From Bacteroidota bacterium (GTDB lineage: Bacteria; Bacteroidota; Bacteroidia; Chitinophagales; Chitinophagaceae), in NCBI GenBank assembly GCA_018267675.1, contig JAFDYA010000126.1, positions 1-34,793 of the forward strand: 34,793 bases of DNA, read 5' to 3'. Within the stretch, counting starts at the first letter, position 1. Every line of letters begins with the position of its first letter. Position numbers and translations under genes: made by a program. This document shows, piece by piece, positions 9,155-17,391 of the stretch. The notes under the pieces were generated by a model that made no database searches, was not told the origin of the DNA, and saw nothing but the letters and a program-made list of their open reading frames with translations.

Positions 9155-10486
9155 ATGGACACCATAAGACGGTTTCAGCTCCCATTCTTCTTCCTGCTGG
9201 CATTTAGGTTTCAACTTGTACCAAGTGCTTCCCAAGCACAAACTACCCCTGACAATACGGAAGAAAGCCTGAAACTTACTGTTCAGATACGGCCTCGGGC
9301 TGAATATCGCAACGGACTATTCACTCCAATTCTAGACAAGCAGACTGCCGCAGGCTTTGTCGTGCAACGTAGCCGATTGGGCATCCACTATACAAAGGAA
9401 AATAAACTAACTGTTGGCCTTGAGGTACAAATGCTCGGCACTTGGGGTAATGACCCGCAGGTGCAGGGGAATAGCAGTAACATCAACCTATTTCAAGCCT
9501 GGGTACAATTTCCAATACTGCCTCATCTCGATATAAAAATTGGGCGACAAATCCTTTCTTATGATGATGAACGGATACTAGGAGAACTTGACTGGAACAA
9601 TGCCGGTCGGAAACATGACGCAGCCCTCTTTCGTTTCAAAAAAGAAAAATTCAGTGCCGACTTTGCAGCTGCCTATAATCAAAATAGCGAGCGGGTGACT
9701 AATGACTTCTATAACGATACCAACAGCCAGCCCTACAAAACGATGGAGCTACTTTGGCTCAACTACCAACCTATAAAGCCGCTTTCTGTTTCTCTTTTAG
9801 CCATCAACATTGCCCGCCAAAATAGCCTTGATTCCCAAATGAGCTATCTACAAACTATTGGGTTCAATGCCGGGTTCAAACAAAAGAAACTTAGCCTCAA
9901 TCTTAGCTCTTACTACCAAACAGGCCAAAACAAAACGCCAAACGCTCCAAATACGCAAGCTTGGATGGCTTCAATATATGCCAATTATGACTTTAGTAAT
10001 AAATTTTCAATTGGCTTAGGTAGCGACTACCTTAGTGGGCAAGATATGGGCAGCATACCGAACAAGAATACCGTGTTTGTGCCGCTATACGGGACGCAAC
10101 ACAAGTTTTATGGAAGCATGGACTACTTCTATGCAGGATCGGCGCATCAAAACGTAGGGCTTTGGGATAATTACTTCAGTGCCCGATATAAGCCTGTAAA
10201 GAATTTCAGTACCCAATTGACTTGGCATCATTTTCAAGCAGCATCCAAAGTTTTAGACTATTCTGCGCAAGCGGCCAATCCGCAACTTGGTGACGAACTA
10301 GACCTCAGCCTGCAATATCAATTAGAAAATGGCATTAAACTATCCGGAGGCTACTCTCAATTTTTCGCGTCCGAATCGATTAAGTATGTAAAAAACACCC
10401 CCAAGACAAGCACCTTAAACGCTGTTCAAAATTGGGTATGGCTAAGTCTCAACTTCAATCCGGAAATATTTCTTTTCACTAGATAA
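9155..10486 (+). CDS. Outer-membrane beta-barrel protein, alginate-export (porin) family
   Basis: A 443-residue protein with an N-terminal signal peptide (hydrophobic FFFLLAF, cleavage likely after SQAQ near residue 29). A long series of alternating amphipathic strands ending in an aromatic-rich C-terminus (LSLNFNPEIFLFTR) indicates an outer-membrane barrel. The stretch IRPRAEYRNG...QRSRLGI...GRQILSYDDERILG...DWNNAGRKHDA is characteristic of alginate-export-family barrels. In this setting alginate is an unlikely cargo: nirK begins 33 nt downstream with no promoter between, so a role in passage of small solutes such as nitrite is possible but only inferred. The ATG at 9155 is chosen because the -7 box overlaps the earlier GTG. 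Confidence 0.85.
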   Translation: MDTIRRFQLPFFFLLAFRFQLVPSASQAQTTPDNTEESLKLTVQIRPRAEYRNGLFTPILDKQTAAGFVVQRSRLGIHYTKENKLTVGLEVQMLGTWGNDPQVQGNSSNINLFQAWVQFPILPHLDIKIGRQILSYDDERILGELDWNNAGRKHDAALFRFKKEKFSADFAAAYNQNSERVTNDFYNDTNSQPYKTMELLWLNYQPIKPLSVSLLAINIARQNSLDSQMSYLQTIGFNAGFKQKKLSLNLSSYYQTGQNKTPNAPNTQAWMASIYANYDFSNKFSIGLGSDYLSGQDMGSIPNKNTVFVPLYGTQHKFYGSMDYFYAGSAHQNVGLWDNYFSARYKPVKNFSTQLTWHHFQAASKVLDYSAQAANPQLGDELDLSLQYQLENGIKLSGGYSQFFASESIKYVKNTPKTSTLNAVQNWVWLSLNFNPEIFLFTR

Positions 10487-10519
10487 CAGTAAACTTATTA
10501 AAATCAACCAACCAAAGCC

Positions 10520-11563
10520 ATGAAAAAAACCATTCTAACGCTCCTTCTAGCCGGCACAATGGCTACGATGTTCACTGCCTGTCGCACGAATACTGATACC
10601 AGCAGCGGCGCTATGAGCAATATTGACACGACCACCACAGGAACTGTAAATGCAGAACTGACCGACGCGCCAAATGTACCCAAACCATTAACCTACACGT
10701 CTCCAAAGCGCGTGATGGTAACACTTGAGGTAATAGAAAAAGTGATGCGCATTGCAGACAGTACAGAGTACACTTTTTGGACTTTTGGCGGATCTGTACC
10801 CGGGAAATTTATTCGGGTACGTCAAGGGGACATGGTGGACTTTACCCTCAAAAACATGCCAGATAGCAAGCTCCCACACAATATTGACCTCCATGCGGTA
10901 ACCGGCCCAGGCGGTGGAGCTACTGTTACCAATGTTGCTCCCGGCTATGACGCACGCTTTCAATTCCGAGCGCTGAACCCTGGCCTCTACATCTATCACT
11001 GTGCTACCGGACCTGTAGGGATGCACATTGCCAACGGCATGTATGGGTTGATCTATGTAGAACCACAACACAACCCACTCCCTAAAGTGGACCATGAATT
11101 CTACTTGATGCAGGGAGACTTCTACACCAAAGGAAAGTTTGAAGCAAAAGGCCTACAAGAATTTGATATGGACAAGGCTATTGACGAAAAAGCTGATTAT
11201 GTCTTGTTTAATGGTCGTGTAAATGCACTTACCGGCCCGAATTCACTCAAAGTAAAACAAGGAGAAACCGTTCGCTTGTTCGTTGGTAACGGTGGCCCCA
11301 ACTTAGTTTCTTCTTTCCACGTGATTGGTGAAATATTCAACACAGTGCGTGTAGAGGGTGGAGACCTAGTAAACCATAACGTACAAACTACCCTGATTCC
11401 TGCCGGCGGCGCTACCGTGATTGATATGAAAATGGAAGTACCCGGCCACTACCATATTGTGGACCACTCCATCTTCCGTGCCTTTAATAAAGGCGCGATT
11501 GCCCAAATAAAGGTGGAAGGCAAGAACGACCCGAACGTCTTTATGAACTTGAAGAAAAAATAA
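10520..11563 (+). CDS. nirK: Copper-containing nitrite reductase (class II), lipoprotein
   Basis: NirK reduces nitrite to nitric oxide in denitrification. Two cupredoxin domains (about 60-185 and 190-335) contain every copper ligand. The type 1 site is His120, Cys161, His169 and Met174; the type 2 site is His125, His160 and His316; catalytic Asp123 and His267 are present. The ligand loop [15 protein letters not shown] places His and Met 8 and 13 residues after Cys, the shorter spacing of class II enzymes (class I has 9 and 14). The N-terminus is a lipoprotein signal with lipobox FTAC (Cys21), followed by a Ser/Thr-rich linker, so the enzyme is tethered to a membrane, probably facing the periplasm. 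It follows the barrel gene by 33 nt and is followed by a terminator. Confidence 0.98.
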   Translation: MKKTILTLLLAGTMATMFTACRTNTDTSSGAMSNIDTTTTGTVNAELTDAPNVPKPLTYTSPKRVMVTLEVIEKVMRIADSTEYTFWTFGGSVPGKFIRVRQGDMVDFTLKNMPDSKLPHNIDLHAVTGPGGGATVTNVAPGYDARFQFRALNPGLYIYHCATGPVGMHIANGMYGLIYVEPQHNPLPKVDHEFYLMQGDFYTKGKFEAKGLQEFDMDKAIDEKADYVLFNGRVNALTGPNSLKVKQGETVRLFVGNGGPNLVSSFHVIGEIFNTVRVEGGDLVNHNVQTTLIPAGGATVIDMKMEVPGHYHIVDHSIFRAFNKGAIAQIKVEGKNDPNVFMNLKKK

Positions 11564-11575
11564 TTGCTCCAAGCA

Positions 11576-11618
11576 CCCTGCCAGGCAGCAAAATGATGCC
11601 GCTTGGCAGGGTTTTTAT
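11576..11618 (+). terminator. Rho-independent terminator after nirK
   Basis: CCCTGCCA (11576-11583) pairs with TGGCAGGG (11604-11611), followed by TTTTTATT. The loop itself contains a shorter GGCA/TGCC pairing. It lies 12 nt after the nirK stop and should end or attenuate the barrel-nirK transcript before the next two genes. Confidence 0.85.
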
Positions 11619-11635
11619 TAAACCTTGACTTTGCA

Positions 11636-12424
11636 ATGAAGTTCCTAACAACCATCCTTCTTTTTTTCCTTTGTCTACCGGCTCTGGCCTACCCTTCCAG
11701 CTCAGAAAATGCGGGAAAGAAAATGGTTGTTGTTCCGGGTGGTAACTATTACTCATTCTTAGTCACCAACAGCAATAAACCAATACCTGTAGCTGCATTC
11801 CTAATGGACGAGACAGCGGTAACTAATGCCGAGTTTCTTGAGTTTGTAAAAGCGAACCCGAGCTGGCAGCGCTCCAAAGTGAACAGACTCTTTGCCGATG
11901 CTAATTATCTGAAACAATGGGCCGGCGACCTAGACCTCGGAAAAGACCGACAAAAACTAGGCAATACACCGGTAGTGAATGTATCTTGGTTTGCCGCTGA
12001 AGCTTATGCAAAATGGAAAGGGAAACGCCTGCCAACTGTTGCAGAATGGGAACTTGCCGGTGCCGGGACTCCCGATAAATTGAAGAAAAACATGAGTCTG
12101 ACGGATTACATACTTGACTGGTACAACCGCCCCAATGCACAGCAACTACCGGCAACAAAGACTACTTATCGCAACGAATACGGCTTGTATGATATGCACG
12201 GACTAATTTGGGAATGGACATTCAATTTCAATAGCTTCATCAGCAAAGGCGACTCCCGTGCAACAACTGAAGACGAAAAAAAATTGTTCTGCGCTGCTGG
12301 AGCAATGAGTGTAAAAGACCGAAAGAACTATGCCGCTTTTCTTCGTTTTAGCTATCGCGGAAGCCTGAAGGGGAGCTATTGTATTGCGAATCTGGGCTTC
12401 CGATGTGCAAAAAGCATTAAATAA
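11636..12424 (+). CDS. SUMF1/FGE-fold secreted protein linked to nirK
   Basis: A 262-residue protein with a signal peptide (about residues 1-19) and one formylglycine-generating-enzyme (SUMF1) fold domain. Family marks include VPGGNYY near the start, DETAVTNAEFLEFV, PVVNVSWFAAEAYAKWKGKR, LPTVAEWELAG, YDMHGLIWEWT and the C-terminal NLGFRCAKS. The C-x4-C copper pair that does the oxidation in true FGE is not present: the aligned stretch, MSVKDRKNYAAFLRF, has no cysteine. Remaining mature cysteines are Cys219, Cys249 and Cys257. A non-oxidase role, perhaps in NirK assembly or electron supply, is inferred from position only. The ATG at 11636 directly follows the nirK terminator; TGACTTTG (11626-11633) could be its -7 box, giving an almost leaderless message. 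The SCO gene follows by 6 nt. Confidence 0.88.
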   Translation: MKFLTTILLFFLCLPALAYPSSSENAGKKMVVVPGGNYYSFLVTNSNKPIPVAAFLMDETAVTNAEFLEFVKANPSWQRSKVNRLFADANYLKQWAGDLDLGKDRQKLGNTPVVNVSWFAAEAYAKWKGKRLPTVAEWELAGAGTPDKLKKNMSLTDYILDWYNRPNAQQLPATKTTYRNEYGLYDMHGLIWEWTFNFNSFISKGDSRATTEDEKKLFCAAGAMSVKDRKNYAAFLRFSYRGSLKGSYCIANLGFRCAKSIK

Positions 12425-12430
12425 ACTGCA

Positions 12431-13036
12431 ATGAAAAATATCCTATTACTAGCCAGTATTGCATTACTCCTAGGCAGCTGTTCCGACACAAACAAAAACA
12501 CCGACAAAAAGCCTGATGCTACTTCTGTTGTCCAAGCACAAACTGCCCTGCCCGAGGCTAGTATATTCAATATTACCGACACCTTCACCAATCAACATAA
12601 GGTGCCATTACAGCTTACAAGCCTTCGGGGGAAACCTGCCGTAGTGGGGATGATCTTTTCCCATTGCGGATATGCCTGCCCTCGCCTTACTGCCGACATG
12701 AAAATCATCCATGACAAATTAGGGCCAAAGGCAAAAGAAGTAAATTTTCTTTTGGTAAGTTTTGACGTAGCTCGCGATACACCCGCGCGCTTGGAGGCCT
12801 ATGCCAAAGAAACCGAATTGACGCCGGACTGGATCTTGCTCCATGGCAACGAGCAAGCAGTACGAACGCTCTCCGTACTGCTCAATGTGCAATATGAAAA
12901 AGATGCCGATGGTAATTTTTCACACAGCAATACCATCTCAGTACTGGACAAAGACGGGGTTCTCGCCTACCAAAAAGAAGGTCTTGAAGCCGACCATACC
13001 GAGACAATTGGAACTATCGAAAAGATGATTCCTTGA
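12431..13036 (+). CDS. SCO1/SenC-family copper chaperone, lipoprotein
   Basis: SCO proteins are thioredoxin-fold, membrane-attached proteins that bind copper and help load it into cupredoxin sites, classically CuA of cytochrome oxidase. The 201-residue protein has a lipoprotein signal with lipobox LGSC (Cys17). The metal-binding CxxxC is at Cys79-Cys83 (SHCGYACPRL) and the conserved histidine is His165 (FSHSNT). FDVARDTP (111-118) is the family's DxxxDTP motif. It lies 6 nt after the FGE-fold gene, so the two are surely co-transcribed. With nirK next door, copper delivery to NirK is the natural inference, although delivery to an oxidase or to nitrous oxide reductase elsewhere cannot be excluded. 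Confidence 0.94.
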   Translation: MKNILLLASIALLLGSCSDTNKNTDKKPDATSVVQAQTALPEASIFNITDTFTNQHKVPLQLTSLRGKPAVVGMIFSHCGYACPRLTADMKIIHDKLGPKAKEVNFLLVSFDVARDTPARLEAYAKETELTPDWILLHGNEQAVRTLSVLLNVQYEKDADGNFSHSNTISVLDKDGVLAYQKEGLEADHTETIGTIEKMIP

Positions 13037-13095
13037 ACTTGCTTCAGCCTGGACTTAATATAAGTCTAATGGCAAAAAACGACCAACAAAAGTGC

Positions 13096-14790
13096 CTACA
13101 CTCCAGCAGCCTTAGCTTCTATCTCAGGTAACAAAGCCTTCTCTTGTTCCAAGGCTGATGCAAGGATCGCTTTTGCTTCAGCCAGGATGGCGTCTTTGCT
13201 CCCTGCATCTTTCAGACCACTAGCATTCACCACAACATTGAGATAGGCACCATAAACCGCTGTGCGGGCACAAAGCACACCAACACCTACATCTGTGATA
13301 CTGTTGGGATTGCCCTCCTTGCTCATTGCGGCCAACAATTCAAAGACGCCGAAAGCCGCTTTCATGGTACGTAAGGGCACTTCTGCTGCATACTTTGTTG
13401 CTGCTTGAATAGCCGCACTTCGCGATTTCTTCTCCGCTTCGGTCGCTTTAGGCAGTTCAAAACTCTTCATTATTGCATTAAACGAAGCCGTGTCTTCATC
13501 TATCAAGTGCAATAATTCAGCCTTAGCCTTTTGCCCCTGTTCTGCCCAAGTAGAAAAGTATTGCCAGCGCTCATCCCAGCCACGCTTATGAGACGAAAGA
13601 TTGGCCACCATTGTACCCAAAGCAGCCGCCAAAGCTCCGGCCAAAGCAGCCACAGAGCCACCACCCGGTGCCGGGGACTCACTTGCCGTTTCATCCGCAA
13701 ACCCCTTGATGGTCATGCGTTGTAGCACTTCATCTTCAGGTGCATGGAGTTGGTATTCTATAATCTTTTTTGCCGGATCAAAAGGGGCCAATTCATCCAG
13801 CCCCATACTGCGCACAGCAATCCTTATTAATTCTGCCTCAGATACGCCAGCACTACGCTCTTGCTTTTCCAGAAAATACTTTCCGGCATCTGTAAGGCAT
13901 TTTAAGGGAACCAAACCTACTAATTCACTGCCTGTAACGCGAATACCCCTCGAATCCGCTTTCTTACACACTTCATCAAATGCAAGATGCAGCGGAGTAA
14001 CATTGATATTGGTTAGATTCATGGAGATCTGGGCCACACCATATTCTTCAATAAACCAACCTATCGCTTTTACCGATTTAAGGCTACCGGGAATAGACAC
14101 CGCATTACCCTGTTCATCCCGTACAATTGGCCCTGTGATCGGGTCGCCGGTACGCTTTACTCGCCCCGCTTCCCGCACATCAAACGCTATGCTATTGGCT
14201 CGACGGGTGGACGTAGTATTCAAGTTGACGTTATAGGCAACAAGAAAATCGCGCACCCCAATAACCGTAGCTCCGCTTTGAGCATTGAAAACAGCTTGAC
14301 CATAATCTGGCTTCCACTCCGGCTGCAATATTTTCGTGGCAAAGCCTTCATATTCGCCTGCCCGAATACTTGCCAAATTCTTCCGTTCCGGTGTGCTTGC
14401 CGCAGCCTCATAGAGATAGACAGGGATATCAAGCTCCTCGCCGACACGTTGCGCTAGCTGTTGTGCATATTGTACACATTCTTCAATACTGATTCCTGAA
14501 ATTGGGATAAGAGGACAGACATCGGTTGCTCCCATGCGTGGATGTTCGCCATGATGTTGCCTCATATCTATGAGCAATCCAGCTTTCTGAATGCCTCGGT
14601 AAGCAGCTTCAACAACCGCTTCCGGCGCACCAACAAAAGTGACTACCGTGCGGTTCGTCGCCTTGCCGGGATCGACATCTAGGAGCTTAATACCTTCCAC
14701 CGATTCAATAGCATCGGTGATTTGCTTAATGATACTGAGGTCGCGGCCTTCAGAAAAATTAGGAACGCATTCGATAAGTGGAGTAGCCAT
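13096..14790 (-). CDS. ftcD: Bifunctional glutamate formimidoyltransferase / formimidoyl-THF cyclodeaminase
   Basis: This enzyme ends the histidine degradation route: it moves the formimino group from formiminoglutamate to tetrahydrofolate and then deaminates it to methenyl-THF. The 564-residue protein contains the two-part transferase (about 1-325; ECVPNFSEGRD near the start, HHGEHPRMGATDVCPL around 79-94, catalytic His in that motif) and a helical cyclodeaminase domain (about 350-560; SESPAPGGGSVAALAGALAAAL). The start is the ATG at 14790, not the TTG at 14802, because TACTTTTG (14800-14807) overlaps that TTG. The gene converges on the SCO gene with 59 nt between and no terminator seen. Other histidine-utilisation genes are not in the window. 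Confidence 0.96.
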   Translation of the reverse strand: MATPLIECVPNFSEGRDLSIIKQITDAIESVEGIKLLDVDPGKATNRTVVTFVGAPEAVVEAAYRGIQKAGLLIDMRQHHGEHPRMGATDVCPLIPISGISIEECVQYAQQLAQRVGEELDIPVYLYEAAASTPERKNLASIRAGEYEGFATKILQPEWKPDYGQAVFNAQSGATVIGVRDFLVAYNVNLNTTSTRRANSIAFDVREAGRVKRTGDPITGPIVRDEQGNAVSIPGSLKSVKAIGWFIEEYGVAQISMNLTNINVTPLHLAFDEVCKKADSRGIRVTGSELVGLVPLKCLTDAGKYFLEKQERSAGVSEAELIRIAVRSMGLDELAPFDPAKKIIEYQLHAPEDEVLQRMTIKGFADETASESPAPGGGSVAALAGALAAALGTMVANLSSHKRGWDERWQYFSTWAEQGQKAKAELLHLIDEDTASFNAIMKSFELPKATEAEKKSRSAAIQAATKYAAEVPLRTMKAAFGVFELLAAMSKEGNPNSITDVGVGVLCARTAVYGAYLNVVVNASGLKDAGSKDAILAEAKAILASALEQEKALLPEIEAKAAGV

Positions 14791-14799
14791 AATTGGGTG

Positions 14800-14807
14800 C
14801 AAAAGTA
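14800..14807 (-). promoter_or_regulatory. -7 box of ftcD
   Basis: TACTTTTG on the minus strand matches TAnnTTTG perfectly and lies 9 nt from the ATG at 14790, so the leader would be only about 3-6 nt. A TTTG at 14823-14826 is 15 nt upstream, closer than the usual 20. Confidence 0.6.
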
Positions 14808-14841
14808 CAGCTATACCTTACCCAAAAACGGATAAAAATCC

Positions 14842-15774
14842 CTAAATCACCGATCGGAAATAATTCAGGGTAGTCCGGAGGCCTTCTGCGCGATCCACCT
14901 TCGGCTTCCAAGCTAATATTTCAAAGGCTTTGCTAATATCCGGTTGGCGTTGTTTCGGATCATCTTGTGGTAGTGCTTTATAGACAATCTTCGAGGTTCC
15001 ACCAATGAGGGATTGGATCTCTTCTGCAAATTGGCTCAAGGTAATTTCAGCGGGATTGCCAATATTTACGGGTAAATGATAATCGGACAACAACAAACGA
15101 TAGATCCCTTCAACCAAATCATCAACATAGCAAAAAGAACGTGTTTGGCTACCATCTCCAAAAACGGTAATATCCTCGCCCCGAAGAGCCTGACTCATAA
15201 AGGTGGGTAATGCGCGCCCGTCTCCCAAGCGCATCCGTGGGCCATAGGTATTAAAGATGCGCACGATGCGGGTCTCCAATTGATGATAATTGTGGTAGGC
15301 CATTGTGATGCTTTCCATAAATCGTTTTGCCTCGTCATAAACACCTCTGGGGCCAATAGGATTCACATTTCCCCAATATTCTTCCGGCTGGGGATGGACT
15401 AGGGGGTCGCCATATACTTCGGAGGTAGATGCTACGAGTATTCTCGCATTCTTAGCCTTTGCCAAACCCAATAAATTGTGCGTCCCGAGCGAACTAACTT
15501 TGAGGGTTTGGATGGGCATTTTCAGATAGTCAATCGGCGAAGCAGGTGAAGCGAAATGCAGGATATAATCTACATTGCCGGGCACGTGTACAAACTTGCT
15601 CACATCGTGATGATAAAAGGCAAATTGCTCTAAGGGAAATAAGTGCTCTATATTCCTGATATTACCGGTGAGCAAATTATCCATTGCTAGCACTCTATAC
15701 CCTTCAGCGATAAAGCGATCGCAGAGATGGGAACCTAAAAAGCCTGCAGCACCGGTTATCAAAATTGTTTTCAT
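14842..15774 (-). CDS. UDP-glucuronate decarboxylase (UDP-xylose synthase), SDR family
   Basis: An extended short-chain dehydrogenase that converts UDP-glucuronate to UDP-xylose via a 4-keto intermediate. The 310-residue protein begins with the NAD fold motif GAAGFLGS (about 8-15). The catalytic set follows: Thr117-Ser-Glu119 in STSEVYGDP and Tyr146-x3-Lys150 in YDEAKR. The arginine-containing [10 protein letters not shown] motif and [14 protein letters not shown] are typical of UXS enzymes. The ATG at 15774 is chosen because it is followed at once by [10 protein letters not shown]; the upstream codon at 15801 gives an extra nine residues with no match. It is 69 nt downstream of the UDP-glucose dehydrogenase gene, which makes its substrate. 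Confidence 0.93.
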   Translation of the reverse strand: MKTILITGAAGFLGSHLCDRFIAEGYRVLAMDNLLTGNIRNIEHLFPLEQFAFYHHDVSKFVHVPGNVDYILHFASPASPIDYLKMPIQTLKVSSLGTHNLLGLAKAKNARILVASTSEVYGDPLVHPQPEEYWGNVNPIGPRGVYDEAKRFMESITMAYHNYHQLETRIVRIFNTYGPRMRLGDGRALPTFMSQALRGEDITVFGDGSQTRSFCYVDDLVEGIYRLLLSDYHLPVNIGNPAEITLSQFAEEIQSLIGGTSKIVYKALPQDDPKQRQPDISKAFEILAWKPKVDRAEGLRTTLNYFRSVI

Positions 15775-15843
15775 TTCGTTCAAATTTTTTATTGCAGGCA
15801 TCCCGCTCTAGATAATTGTATAAAAAGGTCACAAACCGACTTA

Positions 15844-17229
15844 CTATTTCAACTGCTCTATTCCCCGACTATGGACTATTTTCTCGGGTTGCAGTTCCAA
15901 TTGTGGTCGGTCTTGTTGCTGGATGACGCCGCGACCCATGCTTTCATAATAAAACCCGAGCTCCTCCATCTTTTCTAAGGTGTACACATTTCGCCCATCA
16001 AAAATTGCCTTGCGCTTGAGCAGCGATTTTATTCTTTCAAAATCCGGATTGCGGAATTCGCTCCATTCGGTGACGATAGCTAATGCATCCGCATCCTGAA
16101 GCGCATCATACTGATCTTTCGCAAAATAGATTTGATCACCCAATAGGGCTTTCACATTGGCCATTGCCTCGGGGTCAAATGCTCGAACAACAGCCCCTCC
16201 GTCCAGCAATTCTTTTATCAACTCTATAGATGGAGCATCCCGAATATCATCTGTCTCAGGCTTGAAAGAAAGCCCCCAAATTGCAATCGTTTTTCCGGCA
16301 ACGGAGCCATTGAAATAGTCTTGAATCTTTGCACCCAAAATCGTTTTCTGCCGTTCATTCACCGCCATCACAGACTCTACCAATTTAAATTCATAATCCA
16401 CCTCACGTGCTATATGTACTAGCGCCTTCACATCTTTAGGAAAACAAGACCCTCCATACCCAACACCCGGGAAGAGAAAGCGCTTCCCAATACGGCTATC
16501 CGACCCGATACCCATACGGACATGATCTACATTAGCCCCAACTCGTTCGCAGAGATTGGCCATCTCGTTCATAAACGAGATCCGCATAGCCAGATATGTA
16601 TTAGCGGCATACTTGGTCATTTCGGCACTGCGCTCATCCATGAAATAGACAGGATTCCCCTGACGAACGAAAGGGCCATAAAGCTCTTCCATCAACTTCC
16701 TAGCGCGTGGAGCCTGCGTGCCAATCACCACCCTATCCGGCTTCAAAAAATCATCCACAGCTACACCTTCCCTTAGAAATTCGGGATTGGACACCACGTC
16801 AAACAAGGAACGATCCAACTTAGCAGCCAACACTTGTGCTACCTGCTCTGCTGTACCCACAGGCACCGTACTTTTATTTACAACTACAAGATACCGGTCG
16901 ATAAGCTCACTGAGTTGTTTTGCAACGTCCAACACAAACTGTAAATCAGCGGAACCATCTGCACCTGGCGGCGTTGGCAAAGCAAGGAAAACGATCTGCG
17001 CTTGACTTATCCCTTCCTTGAGGGAAGTGGTAAACTGTAGTCTTCCTTCTTTAATATTCCGTTGCAGCAAGTTTTCTAAACCACTTTCATAGATAGGACA
17101 GTGGCCCTTCCGGAGCTGTTCAATCTTCTGTTCGTTGATATCTACACAAACCACCTTGTTGCCGGTCTCCGCAAAACAAGTCCCGCTCACCAGACCTACA
17201 TAACCCGTCCCTACAATTGTAATATTCAT
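15844..17229 (-). CDS. ugd: UDP-glucose 6-dehydrogenase
   Basis: It oxidises UDP-glucose twice with NAD+ to UDP-glucuronate, feeding the UDP-xylose synthase gene that follows. The 461-residue protein starts with the Rossmann motif MNITIVGTGYVGLVSG. NPEFLREG (about 148-155) and the catalytic Cys262 in YGGSCFPKD are present, and the C-terminal UDP-binding domain contains WGLSFKPETDDIRDAPS. The start at 17229 is chosen because the glycine motif begins right after it; 27 upstream in-frame residues (from 17310) look like leader. TATTTTTG (17261-17268, minus) is a perfect -7 box 31 nt before this ATG. Products are probably used for surface polysaccharide, but no glycosyltransferase follows in the window. 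Confidence 0.96.
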   Translation of the reverse strand: MNITIVGTGYVGLVSGTCFAETGNKVVCVDINEQKIEQLRKGHCPIYESGLENLLQRNIKEGRLQFTTSLKEGISQAQIVFLALPTPPGADGSADLQFVLDVAKQLSELIDRYLVVVNKSTVPVGTAEQVAQVLAAKLDRSLFDVVSNPEFLREGVAVDDFLKPDRVVIGTQAPRARKLMEELYGPFVRQGNPVYFMDERSAEMTKYAANTYLAMRISFMNEMANLCERVGANVDHVRMGIGSDSRIGKRFLFPGVGYGGSCFPKDVKALVHIAREVDYEFKLVESVMAVNERQKTILGAKIQDYFNGSVAGKTIAIWGLSFKPETDDIRDAPSIELIKELLDGGAVVRAFDPEAMANVKALLGDQIYFAKDQYDALQDADALAIVTEWSEFRNPDFERIKSLLKRKAIFDGRNVYTLEKMEELGFYYESMGRGVIQQQDRPQLELQPEKIVHSRGIEQLK

Positions 17230-17260
17230 GAAAAAATGCCCCCAAAGTTTTGGGCAACAG

Positions 17261-17268
17261 CAAAAATA
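17261..17268 (-). promoter_or_regulatory. Possible -7 box of ugd
   Basis: TATTTTTG on the minus strand matches TAnnTTTG and sits 31 nt upstream of the ATG at 17229. No TTTG is found at the usual -33 distance. Confidence 0.45.
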
Positions 17269-17391
17269 AAGGTTCATAATATAGCCGGTAAAGAATATCC
17301 GGCCAATCAACCCAAATAACGCAGTAGCCCTATTTGCTTTAAAATCTAGATGGAATAAACTATGAAATGTTCCTTGTACCGGAGCAAGAGC

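Noticed and set aside
13601..14236. Plus-strand open frame of 211 codons opposite ftcD
   Set aside because: It is antisense to a fully conserved domain, has low-complexity Ser/Pro/Ala composition, no family motif and no promoter.
17236..17260. Inverted repeat CCCAAA-AC-TTTGGG in the ugd leader
   Set aside because: A two-base gap cannot form a loop, so it is no RNA hairpin; as an operator it is too short to support alone.
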